A DNA stretch of 64,000 bases, taken from NCBI GenBank assembly GCA_030144725.1, contig JASKMD010000026.1, forward strand, positions 6,999,838-7,063,837, read 5' to 3'. Both the position numbers and the translations under genes were made by a program. This document shows, in pieces, positions 1 to 11,514 of the stretch. The notes beneath the pieces are model-generated. The model made no database searches. It worked only from the letters and a program-made list of their open reading frames with translations, and had not been told where the DNA came from. Every line of letters starts with the position of its first letter. The first letter of the stretch is position 1. This DNA comes from Haematococcus lacustris (taxonomy: Eukaryota > Chlorophyta > Chlorophyceae > Chlamydomonadales > Haematococcaceae).

Positions 1-11
1 TTGATGTATGA

Positions 12-3000
12 CTAGCTGCGGCTGAGGCTGTGCGCTGGCACAAAGAACATACGGCCGTAGCCCTCCCCGTCCTCAAAGCTGGTCACAAAGACTGTGAAGA
101 TCTTGGTGGCATCAAACATATACCAATGCTCATCTCCATAGCCCTGGTGCATGCTGCCCATGGCTGACTGCTGCGGGCGGTCCTGAACAGGTGGAAGGGG
201 GTCAGCCTGCCGCTGTGATGCACCGGCTGCAAGCCTTTGGGACTTCCTGGTGCCACCTGTGCTGGCTGCCTCCGCTGCTGCCTGCTCCACCCCACGCTTT
301 GCTGACCTGTGCTGCTGTGGCCCACCTATACCGCTGGGCCCAGCAGCCCCTTCTGCATCTCCGTCTCCTGGTGGCTCTCCCCCCCCCTGACCTCCTGCGT
401 TAGCCGCTGCTCCAGCTCCTGCTGCTTGCTGTGGCCTGGGAACAGCCTGACCAGTTGCTGCCAAACATGAGGGGTGGGATGTAGGGCGGGTCAAGTAGAT
501 GCGGCTGACTGCTAGGCGTAGGAACACCCCACGCAGCTTGGGGTGCTCCAAACGAACCCAGAACTGCACATGGCCAGCCCAAATGGCCCACTTGTCGTCA
601 TCGAGCCTGAACGGGATGCTGACCCAGGTGTTGTTGCGGGTTGAGGGGCGTTTGTACACACTGCTGAACACAATGGTGTCATTGCAGTCAGCCCGCTGGT
701 AGTACCGCACTGGATACGGGGGTGCAGGGTCAGCGACCCGTCGAGCCTCCTTGGCCTCCTCCTCTGCCTCTCCTTGGGTTAAGACCTCACCGAACACCTG
801 CTTGACGTGCCATGGGCGCCATGGGGTGGCCTCGTCGCTGTTTTGCAGATCCTGGACTGCCTTCATGCAGCCCCTCATCATGGCACCCGGGCTGTTCTGC
901 AGTGGGCACTCTGCACTGCCCGCTCCCAGCAGCAGGGCCTGCTGCCCGTCCTGTGTCAGCTCATCCTTCAGGCGGGCCTTGTAGTCCTGCTGTGCCTCCG
1001 GCTCTGCCCGGTCAAGCAGCCTCTTGCTGGCGTTATGCCCGGCCACCCGCATGGCAATGTGGGCATCCAGCTGGGCTCCAGGAATGCCGCTGGTGGTGAT
1101 GGACTTCAAGTCATGTAGGTCACGCTCGATCCACAGCTCGCCAAACAGGTATGTCCTGCCCACATTGCTCTCTTGCATGTACAGCCTGTGCACACCACAG
1201 CCATGATACCATGTTGATGCATGGTCTGCCTGCAGCATGCATGCATTGTTGATGGGTAAGGTTGGCCTGCATGCTACTGATAAAACTCTCACCTGCAGGC
1301 CGTTGTGTGGAGGTTAGGGCAGACTTGGTCAGTAGGCACAGACAGCTTGTCCTTGTTGTCGCCATGCGCAGCTGGAAGCAGAGGATCACGGCGGCAGCGC
1401 TCCAACCTGGCTGCATAGGTCTTCAGATGTGCATAGCCTGACGCCATCCCCGCAGGTGTGGCGCTGTTCTCCGAGCCTGAATTGGGCAGACAAATACACT
1501 AAGTTAGGTATGAGTTAGTCATCATGCAGTGGGACCGTGCCTGTAATTGTTGGTGTGTAAAATACCTGGTGTCAAGTAGTGCAGCATAGCGCCCTCCAAG
1601 GCTGTCCACAACCCACGGTAGGGCTCTGGCAAAAGGTTGCCCCGCAACACGATGGGTGAGAAGTGCACATACCAGTGCTTGTAGTCCTCCATGCGCCATC
1701 CTCTGCATGATGACATGGGCATTGCAGCACCAGTGCAATCATAAGCGTGTCATGACATGCACCTTGCATTGTCAGCATCCTTGCCATTCAGTTGTGATAT
1801 GATTATGACATAGTGCACAACCTGATTATGGCTTACGTGCGGTTGGCCAGGTCTCCCAGGTCCCGTCCCAAGTCAGATGGAGATTGAATGGCTGCTCCAC
1901 GCTTCACTATCTCACGCCTCACATCAATGTGAAGGCCATCTGCACTCATGAACCACTCCAACTGGTGCTTGAGCAAGCCATACATGAAGCTGTGGTACAC
2001 AGGCACCAGGTGGGCCAACCGGGCGTCCAGGTGTTGCAGCAGCAGGGGCAGGAGGGGCTGTGCGTGGCAGCCCACCACCCTAGGTTCGCCTTGGGACCAC
2101 CCATGGATGAAGGGGGCACCACGGCTCATGATCTGCTCGTGGGTGAACTTCATGCGCACGTCATAGATGAGCACATACTCCTGCAGTCCGCCACCGCAAG
2201 CAAGGATGGTGTGTGCCCAGGGATCCTTGTGTCTGATTTCAATAGCACATGCTGATGTGCGTGTCAAGTGTTCTTTACCTCCCGGTTGGAGCCTGGTAGG
2301 GTCTGCAGCGTTGGCGAGTCGTAGCCAAGGGGCGCCTTCTCGGTAGGGGGGTTGGGGGGCTTGCTGATGTTGCAGTTGTAGCACATCTTCAGGGCGCTGT
2401 GGCCCATGCCCCTGGTCAAAGTGGCTCTACATGCACACAATCACGCAATTTATTCCTCAATGGTTGTAATATGTTTGTGGGTAGTACATGGCAGGGTACA
2501 GGTTGTATAGGGATAGACTGGACTGGGAGGTGGTGGAATCATTTGTAGGTGCAAGCTGTTGGCCTTTGTCTCACTCACGTGGCTGGGGTATCAGCGATTG
2601 ATACCACTGGGACTCCATGGATGCGGACAGGCTCAACACGGGCGGGAGCCACACCATCAACACCTGGGCCTGGGTGTGGCTCCACTATCACACCCAGGTC
2701 ACCCGGGCCCTCGATGTGCTTGCTGACTTCCTGGCAGATGGCTTTCATGTAGCCTGTCAGGTGAGACTGGTGCTTTCCTCCGTTGATGACGGCCAGCACT
2801 GAGCTGCACGCCCGCTTGCCGCACACCTCAGCCGGCACATCCAGCAGCCTCAACAGAATCACACCCACTGACCAGGTGCCGTTCTTGCCCATGGTCATCC
2901 AGTCAACCCCAATCATGAAGTGGGCTGTGTTGGGGGAGGTGGCCACAACCTCTTGTAGCTTGGGCTGCATCTCTCGCCATGCAGGGCCTGTCAAACAACA

Positions 3001-4746
3001 ACATCATGGTATGGTGCATGTCACTATACTAATCACCTGTCTATGCCGTCAATTCTATGCCATGGTCAACCCATGCCTACTCACTTGCCCGGAAAGAGCC
3101 AGCAGGTGGGTCCACGCCCCGAGCTCGCCTGAACCAGGTCATCACGTCCTTGCGCTCCATGATGTTCTTCACCACTGTGTCCCAGCCGAACAGAGACATG
3201 CTCCACCGAGGCTTCAAGGTGATCTCCTGTGGGCTCCCTGTAACCAAGCAAGGGGCAGCATACAACCCATGTGTACCGCTACTAGTGTCATTAGAGCTTG
3301 ACCATGCCCATGTAGATCGGTTTCACCTTTTTTCTCGTTCACATGGAAGCGAGGTGTCTCACAGTAGTCGCACTTGTCATCTTTGTGGGCGAGCCACTCA
3401 GACCTATGCATGCATGCACATGAAGGCTACCTTGACCCCAATAAACACTATGTGTAATGCGCCATGCATGCATAGCCTAATCCCACCCTTTCCCCTGATC
3501 TCACCGTCGTATCTTCGTGTAGGCGAAGCCTGGGCAGTACTTGTTGTTGGCCTTGTTGTCCTTGCCCGCGTTGCACACATGCACCTCGTACTCATTTGCG
3601 TGCTGGACGCCCTGCAAACTCATCAGCTGGTAGAAGCTGGTGATGAGGTTGAGATCAGGCTGGTTTTCAAGTAGCCTACGGATCAGCTTCAACACCCCCT
3701 TCATCTGCTCCTTGGTCAGCCTCATGTCCAAAAGCCGGCTCAGCTCGTCCATCATGTCCTTGCCTGTCAAGGGGCAGTTCCTGTAATGGCATGCACAATG
3801 ACAAGCAACTACTATATTGAACAGCTCCCTACTTGTGATACTAATATCTGTTATTTCTAAGTACCTGAACACGGGTTGGTGAAGGTTGGCATCAAGCTTG
3901 AACACCTTGCTTCGACGTGCCCTGGCGCCATCCCCCCCTCCTTCATCCCCCTCTGGACCCCCCGGAGCTCCTGGACCTCCTGGACCTCCTGGACCTGCTG
4001 GACCTCCAGGACCCCCGGGACCTCCTGGATACCCTTCCCCTTCCTCATCACTGTCTTCACTCCCACTGTCATCACTACCACCTCCGTCCCCTCCTCCGTC
4101 GACTCCTCCCCTTCCTCCTACACCCCCCTCTTCTCTGTCTCCGCGCTGTCCCTCCCTGTTGTCCTCCTCCCCCCTCCCACGCTGTTCGTCCCCTCCTCCC
4201 TGTCCCCTCCATGCACCCTCTGGAATCCTGGCTCCCTCTTGTCCCGCTGAGGCTCCCTGATCCCTGCCTCCTTGCCCGTCCTCAGCCACCCCTCCTCCAT
4301 CTCCTTGCCCGTCCTCATCCACCCCTCCTCCATCTCCACAGCTCCCTTGCACACATGTCGTCACAACATGCGGACAACATGTGGCCTGCGGCGCAAATTG
4401 TCCGCGATGAGGTGCACGCATTAGCTGCCTCATGCGCACATGTACGTCAGCGCGTACTAACTAAATGCAAGCGACATCTTACTGCCGACTCTTGCGATGT
4501 GTGTTGCTGAGCGTTTGGGGACTGGGCTTTCGCCATAGCCTGCCTCTCCGCCCAAGCCTTCGCGCCTTCAGCCCCCACGAACTGGTGATGAAGCTTGGAA
4601 CAGTGAGTGCGCATTCCTCTTAAGCTGCCTGATTCTCCGCACACTAGGCATTGAAAGGCTGTCTTCACCATGATTGCCTGTGTCTTGGGAAGCCTGGAGA
4701 GTAAATGGTCGCATTGTGTCCGGCCATCGCGGCCCGCGTTGGCCAT
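12..4746 (-). CDS. Tnp2-type (En/Spm, CACTA-like) transposase, spliced
   Basis: About ten exons can be followed on the minus strand with GT-AG junctions. The chosen start at 4746 is the first ATG before a C2H2-like finger (QCLVCGESG...MRTHCSKLHH). An acidic/Gly-rich exon follows (about 4340-3860), then a zinc-ribbon-like pair (VHVCNAGK...CPGF and CDYCETPRF). The core is MIGVDWMTMGKNGTWSVGV followed by ILLRLLDVPAEVCGK (near 2930-2800), resembling the catalytic-core region of Tnp2 transposases. Later exons carry MCYNCNISKP, then EDYKHWYVHFSPIVLRGNLL, a block resembling DUF4218 next to Tnp2 domains, and GELWIERDL. Examples of junctions: donor at 3848 and acceptor at 3783 remove an intron between HQPVFR and NCPLTG. 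The stop is near the window edge at 12. Expected role: cutting and pasting its own element. The superfamily is fairly secure; the exact clade (CACTA, Plavaka or other) and all catalytic residues are not. Confidence 0.72.
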
Positions 4747-4891
4747 CGCGGCCCGCTCTCTGTGTACCCACCCGGCGTCGCTTGCTGGCCGACAAAGTGA
4801 CTTTTGGTTCACTGAGGACGATAATTTTGTGAGTAAGCACCGCTACATCGTGTTGGCGCCGTCTTTCCAAACCTCAACAACATCCTTTGAA
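4747..4891. promoter_or_regulatory. Short divergent intergenic region, likely bidirectional promoter
   Basis: About 145 bp separate the inferred starts of the minus-strand transposase (4746) and the plus-strand acidic-protein gene (4892), which are head to head. Shared promoter use is inferred from the spacing; no clear TATA box was recognised. Confidence 0.35.
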
Positions 4892-7849
4892 ATGTACCGC
4901 AACACGGTCGCCAAGAAGATGGCAGGCACTAAGCCCACCGACAAGAAGGTATAGTAATTCCCGTACCAATACCGCCTGCCTGCCGCGATGCCTTACCGTG
5001 CCAGGCACCTTCATGCTTTCATTAACTCCATGAACTATCGTTGCTGCAGATTACGGCTGCTGCCCCTCGCACAGCTGACTCTGGGCACGAGTCCGACGAA
5101 TTGCCTTTGGCCCAGCGACCAAGGGGGCAGCCCCTTGAGCCTTTTGCCTCTTCTGGTGATGAAGGGGAGGGTGTGGGAGAGGAGGAGGCGCTGGAGGATG
5201 AGGGGGAGGGGGAGGAGGGTGAGGATGAGGGGGAGGAGGATGAGGGGGAGGAGGGTGAGGGGGCGGAGGAGGAGGACATGGAGGGGGAGGAGGAGGAGGA
5301 GGAAGAGAAAGCAGAAGCAGAGGCCAGCCAAGAAACGGGCGCGCAAAGGAGGGAAGCAGGTCCCCGATGAGTTCAGTAAGATCATCCTGGCGCAGGTGAG
5401 CATGGTGTTGCGTGCCTATGCTGCCTGATTTGCTGTGGTCACGTTGCATGTGCCTCAATGTCCTTTGCTAACCATGACCCATCGTTCCCGTGTGATTTCA
5501 GTACAAACATCATGCACCTAACGCCGACAAGCCCTTCAGTGTGTTGGGCAAATATGAGGTTAGTGTAGTGCTCACGCAACAATTGAACATAGCCACAATT
5601 CATTACTGCCCATGTCACCTTGGTTATCTATACCCAATGCATCCTTGCAGCAAGATGCCGTCAAGCTCTGGGGCAAGTTCGCCCCCGATTACATCCGGAT
5701 GTGGTGCCCGCGGTCTGTGGGCCAGGTGATTGTGCAATGAATGGTGTAGCCATGTAACCAACCTAATTTCCTCTCTGATGTGAATGTTAGTGAAACAGTC
5801 TTGGTGAGTGTTGTGCAGTACACCATCCCCGGCTGTGTGCCCGGGGAATACCCCAAACTGGGCAGCAACTCGGTGGAGGCCAGGTGGAATGTCCCCATGC
5901 GGGCAATCATCGGCCTCGTATGGAAGGAATTCACCAAGGCCAACCCAGCCTACCTGGCTTTGCTGAGCTACTGGATGTTGCTGGCGGCATTCAAAAAGTG
6001 GGTTGCATGCATCCAACCATCATGCACCCATAGCATGCAACCCATAGCATGCATCCACCCATCATGCACCCATAGCATGCAACCCGCTGCGTCACTAGTA
6101 CAGGTCCTCATCATCGGACTGGTACCCTTGAACGTGTAGGTCATACGATTGGGTCAGACGTCCCACCACTCCTAAGCAGCTGGCCCGTGTGCCGAGGACA
6201 GCTCGTAAGACAGCAGAGATCCAGAAGGCAGATGGGGGGTGGGAGTCGAAGTTTGGCTGCCGGTTGTTGGAAGCCAAGGCAGCAGCGGTGGCTGCAGGCA
6301 CCCCGTACAGCAATGACGATGTTGTGCCCACTGACATGGAGCCATTCCTGCCCTTAGCTGCTCAGCTGAAAGCAGCCTCAGGTGAGTGGAGCCAGAACCC
6401 TGTGGTGAGATGCCAGGACCCTGTGGTGAGGTGCCAGAACCCTGTAGGCCAGAACCCTGTGGTGAGGTGCCAGAACCCTGTGGGTGTGCAGCAGGACCCT
6501 GTGGCGAGGTGCCAGGACCCTGTAGGTGTGCAACAGGACCCTGTGGTGAGGGGCCAGAACCCTGTGGGACTAACCCATGACATTGCGTGCACCCCTGATC
6601 GCAGAGAACTGGAAGAAACCAGACAAGACGCCAGAAGGCAAGCACCCTGAAGCTGCCAAGGCCTGGAAAGCAATGTCCCAGACATTCTATGACAAGTTTG
6701 ACGAGGTGGCCCGTGACCTAGCAAGGTCTATCCCCGCCGGCAGCAATGCAGACCCGGTGAGTACCTCATTGCAATGCTGGTTGAGGTATGCAATTTTACA
6801 TGTTGGCCGAGTATGTGTGCTTTGCTTGATGCTGTGTAGGTGGCGACGGAGGCGAAGGCCAAGACGCTGCTGTTGGAGGCATGCACCCAGGACCAATCCT
6901 GGTGGAAGGCAAGTAGCTAATATGTAACGTGATTACCCTGCCATTCCCTACCATACCATATCCCATGCCATACCTTCCAAGCTTCATATTGCCACCTTGT
7001 TGTGTGCAGTTGACGACCCAGACCCGGCTTGTGGAGCACAAGGCGAAGCTGTTGCTGTAGCTGCAGGATGCCAGCAGTGCAGGGCAGCAGGCAGGCCCAG
7101 CTTCACCCCCTCGCCGAGGGGGCATGGCAGCTGCCAATGCAGCTCACACCACACCAGCTGCAGCCAAGCGTAAGGCTCTGGGAGGCGGGGGTGCCAAGAA
7201 GAGGCCTGCAGGCCGAGAAGCAGGGGCAGAGGTAGAAGAGCTCGCCACTGCGCTAATGACAGGCTTGGCAGCAGGGGCAGCAGAGGCGGCAGAGGCAGCA
7301 GCAGGGGCAGCAGTGGCGGCAGAGGCAGCAGCAGGGGCAGCAGTGGCGGCAGAGGCAGCAGCAGGGGCAGCAGGGGCGGAAGGCTTGGCAGCAGGGGCAG
7401 CAGTGGCGGCAGAGGCAGCAGCAGGAGCAGCAGGGGCGGCAGGGGCAGCAGCAGGTGCAGCAGGGGCAGGGGCAGGGGTAGGAGCAGGGGCAGGGGCAGG
7501 GGCAAAGGCAGGGGCAAAGGCTGGGGCAAAGGCAGGGGCAAAGGCAGGGGCAAAGGCAACGGCAAAGGCAAAGGGTAGACGCCGTGGTGGCGCAGTGGTG
7601 GCAGCAGGGGCAGTGAGGGCAGCAGCAGTAGGAGCAGGGGCAGCAGGGGCAGCAGGGGCTGTGGCAGGGGCAGCAGGGGCTGTGGCACCCGCCACAGCAG
7701 GGGCAGAGGCAGGGGCAGGGCCAGTGGCCCCCGGCACAGAAGGGGCAGAGTCAGGGGCAGGGGCAGTAGCAGAGGCAGTGGCAGCAGCAGAAGCAGATAC
7801 AGATGCAGCAGTGGCAGCAGCAGCAGCACGCTGTGACTTGTTTGATTGA
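4892..7849 (+). CDS. Unknown acidic then Ala-rich protein, spliced, with in-frame TAG
   Basis: Function not recognised. Exons with good junctions: 4892-4948; about 5050-5396 (long Glu/Asp/Gly tract, then a Lys/Arg segment RPAKKRARKGGK and PDEFSKIILAQ); 5502-5558; 5651-5725 (WGKFAPDYIRMW); 5819-5998 (VPGEYPKLGSNSVEARWNVP); about 6180-6381; about 6603-6759; about 6840-6909, whose donor looks like GC rather than GT; then 7010 onward. The acidic and basic parts of exon 2 are in different frames, so a small indel in the GGA-rich tract or an unseen intron is needed. A TAG at 7058-7060 interrupts the last exon. The same frame stays open to 7849 through an Ala/Gly tract, so the protein ends at 7060 or the TAG is a mutation. 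Position between transposase and dioxygenase suggests it belongs to the same element (inference). Confidence 0.5.
6390..6570 (+). repeat. GGACCCTGT/GAACCCTGT repeats inside an intron
   Basis: About ten copies of CCAG(G/A)ACCCTGT with 10-20 bp spacers lie in the intron between the LKAASG and ENWKKPDK exons. They are the same words as the large array at 11.5-13.9 kb, so the array family has entered (or is a built-in part of) this gene. Confidence 0.8.
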
Positions 7850-7971
7850 TGAGATGCTAGATGTTCATGGTAGCATAGTCATGTCGTACATTGACAATGA
7901 AAATGAATGAGCCATGAACAAGTCAGGACACCAGGTGCAGGACACCAACTGGCGACATGGCAGTTCTAACC

Positions 7972-8066
7972 TTGCACGAGGTTTTGTGACCTAGCAAAGG
8001 GTTTCATAGACCTAGTGCAGGGTTTCAGTAGACCGTGTGCAAGGTTTCAGTGACCCCGTGTAAAGG
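7972..8066 (+). repeat. Short repeats of a CC(T)AGTGCAGGGTTTC-like word
   Basis: Four to five degenerate copies of (T/G)GTGCA(A/G)GGTTTCA(G/T)(T)GACC lie between two genes of the putative transposon. A related block is in an intron at 9979-10066. Confidence 0.65.
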
Positions 8067-8244
8067 GATCCAGGTGTCTAGATAGTGTTCACAAATACCC
8101 GAAGAAGGCATCACACGCGACAATACTGAACTCTGGGTTGATGCAAGCAGTGCCTCAGGTTTGTAGTGATGTTGATCCCATGCCATTTGACTAGACATTC
8201 GAAAGTCCATTGAGGCCACGCGCACACTAGCAAGGCTACACACA

Positions 8245-11200
8245 ATGGCAGCAGCAGCAGACAATAAGGCATTGGAAGAAGTCGCCGTCGACATGATTAC
8301 CTTCCTGGCGCGATGCGGCCCCCGCAACCAGGTAAACGCAAAATCTAGCCTAACACGCCACATCGGTAGCGCAACACTCATCCAAGATGGCTACTTGCAT
8401 GTAGGATGGGACAGGCCTGGCCAACATGAATGCCCCCTGGCGTGATGTGTGTTGTGGATTTTGCGTGGCCAAAACTGTTGTGCCCTGTGATATGGCCACA
8501 CAGAGTAAGACAGAGGCGATAGTGGAAAAGTGAGTGCCCATGCACCCCAATGCTCATGAGGACGTGCCCAAGAGTGTGCCATGTTTGCAATACAGGACCT
8601 GGAAATTGGTTGCAGCGAAGTACCCCCAACCAGGTTCCCCAAACAGGCTGAAGTGGGACAAGTACTTCGCCTACTTCAACGACCACTTCGAGGGCATACA
8701 AGAACCCAGTCCCCCTGAGGGGTTAAAGCCATTCGCTAGCTTGTGGATCATATACAAGACAGGTGATGAGTGGGCATGACTAACTAGTTGTCAGCAGGCC
8801 TTCAAGGTAGCCATGCCTTCATGTCACTATTAACTATCATGTGCAGATGCGAAGATGAAGAGTCAAGGAGACACAGATTATGTGTACCTATGTGAAGTGC
8901 AGGGCAGAAAGGAGTGTGCTACTTTGACAGAGTTTGTGTTGAGCACTGAGCCCCCTACCCTTCCCTCTCCAGCCCCCTCCCCTGCCCCCCAGCCATCCCC
9001 AGCAGCAGGAGTGCAGCAGCCCCCTGCCCCCTCCCCTGCCCCCCAGCCATCCCCAGCAGCAGGAGTGCAGCAGCCCCCTGCCCCCTCCCCTGCCCCCCAG
9101 CCGTCCCCAGCAGCAGGAGTGCAGCAGCCCCCTGCCCCCTCCCCTGCCCCCCAGCCATCCCCAGCAGCAGGTGTGCAGCAGCACCCAGCCCCAACCACTG
9201 TCCAACAGCCAGCCTCAGCAGGGGTTGTGCGACAGCCCCCCGCCACACCAACAGCGGGTGTACGTGGGTTGAAGGCCCCCACCACAGGCCTAGGAACTGC
9301 CCTGCCTGCAGGTGTGCAGCGGAGCCCTGCCCCCTCACCTGTCCTGCGGCGTGCACCAGCAGCACGTGTGCAACTCAGCCTTGCCCCCTCCATTCCCCTG
9401 TTGCCTACACCAGCAGCAGGAGGGCAGCATCAGCACCATCCGCCAGTGCAGCCCCACCGCCAGACACGCAGAGGGCAGTGGCCACAGGTGGGCACCAGCA
9501 CCCGGGCGACAGGCACAGCAGCAGGTGGGCAGCAGCACCAGCATCAGCAGCAGGACCAGCGACAGGTGACTGAAGAGGAGCAGCAGCAGCCTGGAGGGGA
9601 GGGTGCTGGTCCCTCATCATCCAAGAGGCCGAGGCCTGCCGAGGATCAGGTAGGATCACAACATTACAGCACATAGGAGCAAGACAGCATCATGGTGCAT
9701 TGTGACAGTGGCTCAGATTCCCATTGCTTCATTTGCCATTGCAGGCCCTCATACAGTGCCTGATTCAGAAGGTGGACACCGTGCAGGACACAGTCAACAG
9801 ATTGGAGGTGAGACCCAAGCTGCCAAACAGGCATAACAGCATTTCCAACTTGTAAACGACCACACTGAATGTAGGATGAGCTGGTGGGCAGAAGGAGGCT
9901 CCACGTGTTGGCAAACACAGCCCTGACTGGAAGTGGCCAGTCAGGAGAGCAGGTGATCAGCTACAAACAGCCAACAACAGGTTTAAACCTTGTGCAAGGT
10001 TTCGTTGACCTTGTGCAGGGTTTCAGCTACGTGGTGCAGGGTTTCATTAACCTAGTGCACGGTTAAACTGACTGCAGCTGTGGCTCAGTAGGATATGTGT
10101 GGATTGTGTTTGCAGGCAAGCACAGGAGGCACCCTGCTGCATGGAGGAGCAGTGCGGTTTCCCAAGAATACACAGGTACGAGTGGCATAAAAACCTAATA
10201 TGGATCCATAGTGACGGGTACTTGTGAGCATGTCGTGCATTGCTACCTTGCACGCAGGGAATGATGTATCAGCTGCCCACCTTGCTGCCATACACAGGGA
10301 ATGTCTACCAGCCTCATGAGCTAGAGCAGTGTCGCCGAGCAGCTCTAGCTAATGGCCTGACCATCTTCCAGCTGCCCCAGCTAGTCATAGATATGGCAGC
10401 GGTGGTTGCGGCCAGCATCTTGATCACCAGGGTCTATAACCACATGGTCTTCAGCTCGGTCAATGCCAACAGCAAGACACAGTATGGCACTGGCCAGAGG
10501 GTGCAGGTGGTGTTGGCCAAATCGGACAAGAACAGCAGTGGCGACCTAGACACAACCCTACAGCTGTTGTCTGACAACTATAACGCGGCTGTGTACAGCA
10601 ATCTGTCAGCAGAGAAGAAGAAGCAGGTGAGAAGACAAATAGTTTAAGGCGTGCAACAGATGACACAAACCACAGCAGTAGTACATAGCCATTGCGGCAT
10701 TGAGGCATTTCCTAACTTACCTAGAGTCAGGGCTGCATAGAGCACAATAGACAGCACACTGGGTGTGTTTGCAGGTGGATGAGGCCAAGGAGGTGTTGGC
10801 CCAGTACCTCACTCTCCTGCAGCCGGTGCTGAGGCAGCTGCTAGGCCGCCCCCTGAACGCCCTAGCTACCATCATCACTGACCCCACCTGGCAGCGTCGC
10901 CTGAACAGGAATGGGAACATGGTGACTACACTGGCCCAGCAGCTGGCTCAGGCCCAGGCTCCCCACACCGACTTCCTCCCTGTTGGCCCAGGGATGGATG
11001 ACGGCCTGGTGTTCCTGCTGGCTCTCCAGGACTTCCCTGTGGTTGCCTACATGGGCAGCCACAAACTGTCCCAGTTGGCTGCAGCCTATTGCTGGCGGAC
11101 GGCTGATGGTAAAAAGCAAGTGGTGGAAGTGGATGACATGGATGCCCTGGCCCTGACCTTGCCTCATCAACTGGGCACTGAGGTCCTGGTGAAGGCTGGG

Positions 11201-11473
11201 CAGCTGGTGTTGTTCCGAGGCAACACAGTACATGCTGGCAACGTGGGGGTGGCTGGCTCGTGCTGCGCCAGGCTGTATGGCTTTGGCCGGCCAGACACGG
11301 TGGCTGACAACACCACCATGAACACCTCTGAGCTGGGGGACCTGTACCATGGGTTGTTTCAGCCCATCCAGGATGAGGGCATTGGGCCCAAGATGGCAGA
11401 CTGGAACAGGCGCGGCATGGCAGGCCAGTGGGTCAGAATCTCAGAGCCATACAGGCCTGATCAGCGTATTTAA
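8245..11473 (+). CDS. 2-oxoglutarate/Fe(II) dioxygenase-domain protein, spliced
   Basis: Exons: 8245-8331; about 8596-8773 (WDKYFAYFNDHFEGI); 8847-9649, with four near-identical Pro/Ala repeats (SPAPQPSPAAGVQQPPAP) ending in a basic KRPRPAEDQ; 9745-9809, which looks coiled-coil; about 9875-9951; about 10115-10178; 10258-10626; and a long last exon 10775-11473. The last exon holds H-x-D in PHTDF (10964-10972), then FLLALQDFPVVAYMGSH, then GQLVLFRGNTVHAG with the distal His at 11231-11233, and Arg in CCARLYGF (11270-11272). That H-x-D...H...R order is the metal- and cosubstrate-binding set of 2OG-Fe(II) oxygenases. TET/JBP-type DNA-base oxygenases are known to be carried with transposons in fungi and algae, but this could also be a prolyl-hydroxylase- or PhyH-like enzyme. 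Substrate unknown. The phase between exons 1 and 2 does not fit simply, so a small exon may be missed. Confidence 0.65.
9979..10066 (+). repeat. Intronic CCTTGTGCAAGG-type repeats with inverted ends
   Basis: Four copies of a word like CCTTGTGCA(A/G)GGTTTC lie within an intron of the dioxygenase gene, beginning GTTTAAACC and ending GGTTAAAC. Core CCTTG-TG-CAAGG is nearly palindromic. Related to the block at 7972-8066. Confidence 0.6.
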
Positions 11474-11514
11474 TCGATTGACGGCATGGACAGCATTGGC
11501 TAGGGTTGGGCTAC

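Noticed and set aside
3886..4260. Collagen-like Gly-Pro-Pro frame on the plus strand
   Set aside because: Antisense of the Gly/acidic exon of the transposase gene; the minus-strand frame joins exons with proper splice sites.
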